A stretch of DNA of 64,000 bases from Pseudomonas iridis (GTDB lineage: Bacteria; Pseudomonadota; Gammaproteobacteria; Pseudomonadales; Pseudomonadaceae), in the NCBI RefSeq assembly GCF_017980685.1, contig NZ_JACXXO010000006.1, positions 62,001 through 126,000 of the forward strand, written 5' to 3'. Shown in pieces: positions 55,800-64,000 of this stretch; the stretch's first letter is position 1, and each line of letters starts with the position of its first letter. The translations under genes and the position numbers were made by a program. Below the pieces are notes generated by a model, which made no database searches, had not been told where the DNA came from, and saw only the letters and a program-made list of their open reading frames with translations.

Positions 55800-56519
55800 A
55801 TGCGCGTTGCGATACTGGACGATGAACCCGCCGAACTGCGCCGGGTCGAGCAGACCCTGCAGCAAATGGCTGAAGCCGGAGAACAGCCTTGGTCGCTGCA
55901 CAGCTTCGAGCACGGTGAAGACCTGTTGCGACAGCTGCGCCGGGAAACCTTCGACCTGTTGATCCTCGACTGGCAACTGCCCGACATCACCGGGCTGACC
56001 CTGTTGCGCTGGACCCGTGAACACATGGAGGCGCCACCGGCGGCGATCATGCTCACCAGCCGCGATGGCGAAAGCGATATCGTCCAGGCCCTGAATGCTG
56101 GTGCCGACGACTACGTCAGCAAACCGTTCCGGCCCAATGAACTGAAAGCCCGAGTCGCCGCAGTATTACGCCGGCACAGCCAGCCACGCAGCGCTGCAAC
56201 CGAAGTGCTGAGCTTCAATGATCTGACCTTCGATGACGCCGAGTTGACGGTCACCCGTGAGGGCAAACCGATCGTCATGACCGAACGCGAATACCGCCTC
56301 GCACGATGCCTGTTCAGCAACCTCGGCCGACCGCTGTCGCGGGATTACCTGTATGAGCGCTTCTGGCCCCATGAAGAAGTCGCTTCATCGCGGCCCTTGG
56401 ACACGCACATCTATCGACTGCGCAACAAGCTGGGGCTGACGGCGGATCGCGGCTGGCAGTTGTTGACGATTTATGGGTATGGGTATCGGCTGGAAAGTGT
56501 GGCGACGGCGCAAGAATAA
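55800..56519 (+). CDS. OmpR-family response regulator
   Basis: A 239-residue regulator. The receiver domain has ILDDEPAELR, phospho-acceptor Asp in LLILDWQLPD, LTSRDGE and DDYVSKPF. The C-terminal winged helix has MTEREYRLARCLFSNLG and THIYRLRNKLGL. AAGGA lies upstream of ATG 55800. The partner kinase is encoded divergently, with 168 bases between starts that should hold both promoters. The regulon is unknown. A shared terminator with gyrB follows. Confidence 0.9.
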   Translation: MRVAILDDEPAELRRVEQTLQQMAEAGEQPWSLHSFEHGEDLLRQLRRETFDLLILDWQLPDITGLTLLRWTREHMEAPPAAIMLTSRDGESDIVQALNAGADDYVSKPFRPNELKARVAAVLRRHSQPRSAATEVLSFNDLTFDDAELTVTREGKPIVMTEREYRLARCLFSNLGRPLSRDYLYERFWPHEEVASSRPLDTHIYRLRNKLGLTADRGWQLLTIYGYGYRLESVATAQE

Positions 56520-56531
56520 GATCAAGGAGCC

Positions 56532-56568
56532 AAAAAAAAGGCCAACGCAAATGCGTTGGCCTTTTTTT
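56532..56568. terminator. Bidirectional terminator between response regulator gene and gyrB
   Basis: GGCCAACGCA / TGCGTTGGCC stem with a two-base AA loop extension, flanked by eight A residues on the left and seven T residues on the right; works for both convergent transcripts. Confidence 0.9.
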
Positions 56569-56582
56569 GGTGCTGACCGGGA

Positions 56583-60109
<3,527 letters not shown>

Positions 60110-60123
60110 CCAGGATCAGCTGT

Positions 60124-61227
60124 TTACAGGCGCATCGGCATGACAACGTAAGCCGAATCGTCGTTGTCGGACTCTTGCACCAGCGCACTGCTGTTGGAGT
60201 CGGACAGGATCAGACGAACCTGCTCGGTGGTCATCACGCCCAGCACATCGAGCAAGTAGCTCACGTTGAAGCCGATCTCCAGAGAGCCGCCGTTGTATTC
60301 GACGCCCACTTCCTCTTCCGCTTCTTCCTGCTCCGGGTTGTTGGCCTGGATCTTCAACTGACCGCTGGCCAGTTGCAGACGGATACCGCGATATTTCTCG
60401 TTGGACAGAATCGCGGTACGGCTGAACGCTTCACGCAGTGCCTGACGATCGCCCAGCACCAGCTTGTCGCCGCCCTTCGGCAGAACGCGCTCGTAGTCGG
60501 GGAACTTGCCGTCGACCAGTTTCGAGGTGAAGGTGAATTCACCCGTGGTGGCGCGAATGTGATGCTGACCCAAGACGATGCTGACAATGCCGTCCGGCTC
60601 GGTGAGCAGACGCGCCAGTTCGAGAATGCCTTTGCGCGGCACGATCACCTGATGGCGATCCGGCTGACCGATATCGGCCTTCATCGAGCACATCGCCAGA
60701 CGGTGACCATCGGTAGCCACTGCGCGAATGATGCCTTCCGAGACTTCCAGCAACATACCGTTAAGGTAGTAGCGCACGTCCTGTTGGGCCATGGCGAAGC
60801 TGGTGCGTTCGATCAAACGACGCAGTCTGCTCTGCTCCAGGCTGCAGGTCAGCGAGCCCGGGCCTTCTTCCACAGTCGGGAAATCATTGGCGGGCAGGGT
60901 CGACAGGGTGAAGCGGCTACGACCGGCCTTCACCACCAGCTTCTGCTCGTCGACCTTGATATCGATCAGCGCATCGTTGGGCAGGCTCTTGCAGATATCC
61001 ATCAGTTTGCGCGCAGGCACGGTGATGGAACCTGTTTCAGCCGGCTCTTCGAGTTGCACACGACCAACCAGCTCGACTTCCAGGTCGGTACCGGTCAGCG
61101 ACAATTGCTGGCCTTCGACAACCAGCAGCACGTTAGAGAGTACCGGCAAGGTCTGTCGGCGCTCAACGACGCCTGCGACCAGTTGCAGGGGTTTCAACAG
61201 GGCTTCGCGTTGAATGGTGAAATGCAT
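60124..61227 (-). CDS. dnaN: DNA polymerase III beta subunit (sliding clamp)
   Basis: A 367-residue ring-forming clamp that holds polymerase III on DNA. It begins MHFTIQREALLKPLQLVAGVVERRQTLP and ends with the conserved hydrophobic C terminus SAYVVMPMRL; three related domains are visible. It lies 39 bases after dnaA, with AAGGGA upstream of its ATG. Confidence 0.98.
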   Translation of the reverse strand: MHFTIQREALLKPLQLVAGVVERRQTLPVLSNVLLVVEGQQLSLTGTDLEVELVGRVQLEEPAETGSITVPARKLMDICKSLPNDALIDIKVDEQKLVVKAGRSRFTLSTLPANDFPTVEEGPGSLTCSLEQSRLRRLIERTSFAMAQQDVRYYLNGMLLEVSEGIIRAVATDGHRLAMCSMKADIGQPDRHQVIVPRKGILELARLLTEPDGIVSIVLGQHHIRATTGEFTFTSKLVDGKFPDYERVLPKGGDKLVLGDRQALREAFSRTAILSNEKYRGIRLQLASGQLKIQANNPEQEEAEEEVGVEYNGGSLEIGFNVSYLLDVLGVMTTEQVRLILSDSNSSALVQESDNDDSAYVVMPMRL

Positions 61228-61266
61228 GGTCTAGTCCCTTGCCTTAATAAGCTGCGCTGGTGTTCA

Positions 61267-62790
61267 TCAAGTGGTCAGTGTACGCAGCAGGTTCTTGTAG
61301 TCCTCGCGGATGTCCGCGTCGGATTCCTTAAGTTCGTTGATCTTGCGGCAGGCGTGCAAAACAGTCGTGTGGTCGCGGCCACCAAACACATCACCGATTT
61401 CCGGCAGGCTGTGGTTGGTCAGTTCTTTGGACAGCGCCATGGCGACCTGACGCGGACGTGCCACCGAGCGCGAACGGCGCTTGGACAGCAAATCGGAAAT
61501 CTTGATCTTGTAGTACTCGGCGACGGTACGCTGAATGTTATCCACAGAGACCAGTTTGTCTTGCAACGCCAACAGGTCTTTCAGGGATTCGCGAATCAGC
61601 TCGATGGTGATGTCGCGGCCCATGAAGTGCGAATGGGCAATCACGCGTTTCAGCGCGCCTTCCAGCTCACGGACGTTGGAGCGAATGCGCTGGGCAATGA
61701 AGAACGCTGCATCGTGTGGCAAGTCGACTTTGGCCTGGTCGGCCTTCTTCATCAGGATTGCTACGCGGGTTTCCAGTTCCGGCGGCTCGACGGCGACGGT
61801 CAGGCCCCAGCCAAAACGGGATTTCAGGCGTTCTTCAAGGCCTTCGATTTCTTTCGGGTAGCGGTCACTGGTGAGAATGACCTGCTGGCCACCTTCAAGC
61901 AGGGCATTGAAGGTGTGGAAAAACTCTTCCTGGGAACGCTCCTTACGGGCGAAGAACTGAATATCGTCGATCAGCAAAGCATCCACCGAACGGTAGAAGC
62001 GCTTGAACTCGTTGATGGCGTTCAGCTGCAGCGCCTTGACCATGTCGGCCACGAAACGCTCGGAATGCAGGTACACGACCTTGGCATTCGGGTTCTTCTT
62101 TAATAGATGGTTACCCACCGCGTGCATCAAGTGAGTTTTACCCAGGCCAACGCCACCATATAAGAAGAGTGGGTTGTAGCCATGCTTTGGGTTGTCCGCC
62201 ACTTGCCAAGCCGCCGCGCGGGCGAGCTGGTTGGACTTACCTTCGACGAAGTTTTCGAAGGTGAACGTGCGGTTCAGGTAACTGGTGTGCTTGAGCGCAC
62301 CTTCGACCTGCACAGTGCGCTGTTCGGCGCGAACCGGAGCCTGCTGTGACGCGGCACCGGCCATCGGGTCGAAGCTGTCGCGAGAAGGCTCTTCGCTGAC
62401 TTCCACAGTTTTCTGCGTCGAACGTTTGGCCTGAGTTGGCGCTGGGGCCGGCGCCTGCTGGCTTGCCGGTGCGTTGTTGGCGTGGGCCAAAGACGCTTGC
62501 GCGGCAGCTAACGGAGCATTCGGGGCCGCACGCGGTGCCGAGCTACGTTTGCTGCCTATTAATAAGGAAAGCGCCGGCGCCATACCGTTGCCGTGCTCAT
62601 CCAGCAGTTCGAGGACGCGCCCAAGGTACTTTTCGTTGACCCAGTCCAGTACAAAACGGTTCGGTGCGTAGACGCGCAACTCGTCGCCTTCGGCTTCGAC
62701 CTGTAGTGGACGGATCCAGGTGTTGAATTGTTGGGCAGGCAGCTCCTCGCGCAAAAGCTCCACGCACTGCTGCCAAAGTTCCACTGACAC
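61267..62790 (-). CDS. dnaA: Chromosomal replication initiator DnaA
   Basis: A 507-residue AAA+ initiator that binds TTATNCACA boxes at oriC. Domain I begins [20 protein letters not shown]; a Pro/Ala/Gln-rich linker (about 80-165) is domain II; domain III has Walker [17 protein letters not shown] and Walker [11 protein letters not shown]; domain IV has the DNA-binding [17 protein letters not shown]. The start is GTG (62788-62790) with AGGGGA upstream. A box 70 bases upstream (62858) suggests self-regulation. Confidence 0.98.
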   Translation of the reverse strand: MSVELWQQCVELLREELPAQQFNTWIRPLQVEAEGDELRVYAPNRFVLDWVNEKYLGRVLELLDEHGNGMAPALSLLIGSKRSSAPRAAPNAPLAAAQASLAHANNAPASQQAPAPAPTQAKRSTQKTVEVSEEPSRDSFDPMAGAASQQAPVRAEQRTVQVEGALKHTSYLNRTFTFENFVEGKSNQLARAAAWQVADNPKHGYNPLFLYGGVGLGKTHLMHAVGNHLLKKNPNAKVVYLHSERFVADMVKALQLNAINEFKRFYRSVDALLIDDIQFFARKERSQEEFFHTFNALLEGGQQVILTSDRYPKEIEGLEERLKSRFGWGLTVAVEPPELETRVAILMKKADQAKVDLPHDAAFFIAQRIRSNVRELEGALKRVIAHSHFMGRDITIELIRESLKDLLALQDKLVSVDNIQRTVAEYYKIKISDLLSKRRSRSVARPRQVAMALSKELTNHSLPEIGDVFGGRDHTTVLHACRKINELKESDADIREDYKNLLRTLTT

Positions 62791-62835
62791 GGATATCCCC
62801 TAAGTTGAAAGCCGGTGAGGCAAAAACAAGCGGCC

Positions 62836-62866
62836 ATTGTAGCGGCGAGCTGTCCACTTATCCACA
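62836..62866 (-). promoter_or_regulatory. Candidate dnaA promoter with DnaA box
   Basis: On the minus strand a TACAAT -10 box (62836-62841) lies 46-51 bases before the dnaA GTG. The exact box TTATCCACA at 62858-62866 overlaps the place of the -35 element, so DnaA could repress its own gene. The -35 itself does not match the consensus well. Confidence 0.5.
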
Positions 62867-63267
62867 TGCAGGTTGCCCCCCGTCCATGATTTATCAATGC
62901 GTTAAACGGAAAAAAGGCGACCAACGGTGTGTGAATAAGCTCTGTGGATAACCGCCTCTAAGGGCATTGGACAAGTGGGGGCTAAACTCAGTGGATAACC
63001 TGCCTGTGGATAACAGCCCATTCCACACACAGGTTATCCGACAGTGCAGCACAGGCTGACCACGGTTTTCCACTGTAGTTGTCATTCTCTGTACGTCAGG
63101 TTAAACATGGCCTCAAGGCAGTTATCCACAGAAGATCGTGGCCCTAGCTTTTATAAGCCTTACAGAAAAGCTTTAAATAATTCCCTTCTTTATTTTTATG
63201 TATGGCGAACAGGCTTTCAGCCAAAGAAGGTCCTGAGATCTATTTATAAGGAAACGTTGGTTGGAAA

Positions 63268-63296
63268 TTGACCTGAAGCCTTGCTTTCTCTAGAAT
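63268..63296 (+). promoter_or_regulatory. Sigma-70 promoter of rpmH-rnpA
   Basis: TTGACC (63268-63273) and TAGAAT (63291-63296) are separated by exactly 17 bases, a near-consensus pair, 61 bases before the rpmH ATG and on its strand. Confidence 0.8.
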
Positions 63297-63356
63297 CCCC
63301 GGTCTCTTAAAACGGGGGCCATTCCGGCCCGTTGTGGACGAACCAGGTAACACGAC

Positions 63357-63491
63357 ATGAAACGTACTTTCCAACCAAGCACCATCAAACGCGCTCGTAC
63401 CCACGGTTTCCGTGCTCGCATGGCTACCAAGAACGGTCGCGCAGTCCTGTCGCGTCGCCGCGCCAAAGGTCGTGCGCGTCTGGCAGTTTGA
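63357..63491 (+). CDS. rpmH: 50S ribosomal protein L34
   Basis: A 44-residue, very basic ribosomal protein, [18 protein letters not shown] followed by [20 protein letters not shown], standard length for bacteria. A strong promoter is 60 bases upstream. rnpA follows after 16 bases. Confidence 0.99.
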   Translation: MKRTFQPSTIKRARTHGFRARMATKNGRAVLSRRRAKGRARLAV

Positions 63492-63507
63492 TAATCCGGT
63501 ACTGGAG

Positions 63508-63909
63508 GTGAGTCAGGACTTCAGTCGGGAAAAGCGTCTGCTTACCCCCCGGCATTTCAAGGCAGTCTTTGACTCCCCTACCGGCAAGGTTCCGGGGAAA
63601 AATCTCCTGCTCCTTGCGCGCAACAACGATCTTGATCACCCCCGTCTCGGGCTGGTTATCGGGAAAAAGAGCGTAAAGCTCTCCGTTGAGCGCAATCGCC
63701 TCAAACGTCTGATGCGCGAATCGTTCCGTCTGCACCAGGATTCACTGGTCGGCTGGGACATCGTTATCGTCGCGCGCAAAGGTTTGGGTGATGTAGAAAA
63801 CCCCGAATTGATTCAGCATTTCGGCAAACTCTGGAAGCGTCTGGCCCGTAACAATCCAGTTCCAGCAGTCAAAACCGAAACTGTAGGGGTAGACAGTCCA
63901 GATGCGTAA
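63508..63909 (+). CDS. rnpA: Ribonuclease P protein component
   Basis: A 133-residue basic protein that helps the RNase P RNA cleave tRNA precursors. It carries [29 protein letters not shown], the family's RNR region, at about residues 50-80. The start is probably GTG 63508 ([14 protein letters not shown]), although the ribosome site is poor; a longer frame from 63412 would run inside rpmH. Its stop overlaps the start of yidD by eight bases. Confidence 0.95.
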   Translation: MSQDFSREKRLLTPRHFKAVFDSPTGKVPGKNLLLLARNNDLDHPRLGLVIGKKSVKLSVERNRLKRLMRESFRLHQDSLVGWDIVIVARKGLGDVENPELIQHFGKLWKRLARNNPVPAVKTETVGVDSPDA

Positions 63910-64000
63910 ACTGGCCCTCGTTCCGATCCAGTTTTATCGCTATGCCATTAGTCCTTTGATGGCCAGCCACTGTCGTTTCTACCCCAGTTGTTCCTGCTAC
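63902..64000 (+). CDS. yidD: Membrane protein insertion efficiency factor YidD (3' truncated)
   Basis: The first 33 codons of YidD, beginning [20 protein letters not shown] and reaching the conserved Cys-rich RFYPSCSCY; the rest lies beyond the window. It helps YidC-dependent insertion into the inner membrane. It overlaps the end of rnpA, as in other gamma-proteobacteria, and yidC should follow. Confidence 0.93.
   Translation, partial: MRKLALVPIQFYRYAISPLMASHCRFYPSCSCY

Larger units (their letters stand above)
62791..63356. other. Chromosomal replication origin oriC
   Basis: The 566-base dnaA-rpmH interval is the origin by position and content. DnaA-box 9-mers read at 62858 (plus), 62930 (minus, TTATTCACA), 62943 (minus), 62990 (minus, one mismatch), 63005 (minus) and 63122 (plus). 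An AT-rich stretch from about 63150 to 63260, next to the last box, is the likely unwinding element. The rpmH promoter lies at its right end. Confidence 0.93.

Overview
The window is a stretch of chromosome from a Pseudomonas of the P. fluorescens group, ending at the replication origin. Three things support this: the dnaA-dnaN-recF-gyrB block (minus strand) next to rpmH-rnpA-yidD (plus strand), a gene order that matches P. aeruginosa PAO1 PA0001-PA0036 and PA5478-PA5489 as I remember it, and many short inverted repeats of the GTGGGAGC...GCTCCCAC type (REP/REPIN) typical of P. fluorescens relatives. No rRNA, tRNA, insertion sequence, prophage or CRISPR array was seen.

Left part (1-12.8 kb): the end of dsbA, an endonuclease/exonuclease/phosphatase-family gene, the diguanylate cyclase dgcH, the lipoprotein amidase ampDh2, a CSS-motif EAL phosphodiesterase, and the kinB/algB two-component system of alginate and virulence control. 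Divergent from algB is a three-gene set (small membrane protein, DUF1328 protein, Ivy-type lysozyme inhibitor) with a good sigma-54 promoter candidate. Then comes gltP with a long leader that contains an intrinsic terminator.

Middle part (12.8-34.5 kb): a SpmA/SpmB-type membrane protein; a four-gene Mla/MCE-type lipid ABC transport operon; an integral membrane protein; an anchored M16 peptidase; a Na/Pi cotransporter; TerC; and a CitMHS citrate carrier. These are followed by a choline-O-sulfate module (LysR regulator, betC sulfatase, choline-binding protein, SulP carrier) and by aroE, hemF and qor.

Accessory operon (34.5-39.6 kb): between qor and tsaC, which are adjacent in PAO1 as I remember it, lie five tightly packed minus-strand genes. 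They encode a LuxI/FeeM-like GNAT acyltransferase, a haem-oxygenase-like diiron protein, a BtaA-like SAM-dependent aminocarboxypropyl transferase, an alpha-oxoamine synthase related to AONS/CqsA, and a PaaK-like adenylate-forming ligase. This looks like a small-molecule (possibly signal) biosynthetic operon that I do not recognise, and it is the most interesting part of the window. It is preceded by an AT-rich region with a perfect 17-bp inverted repeat.

Right part (39.8-64 kb): the conserved origin-proximal set tsaC, dprA (with an apparent 1-bp frameshift), a LysM protein, def, fmt, rsmB, trkA, a TPR protein, a PilZ protein, a lauroyl acyltransferase, tag, glyQS, gmhB, a PlsC acyltransferase, an extra divergent two-component system, gyrB, recF, dnaN, dnaA, oriC, rpmH, rnpA and the start of yidD. 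Exact DnaA-box 9-mers are unusually frequent from about 26 kb to the origin.
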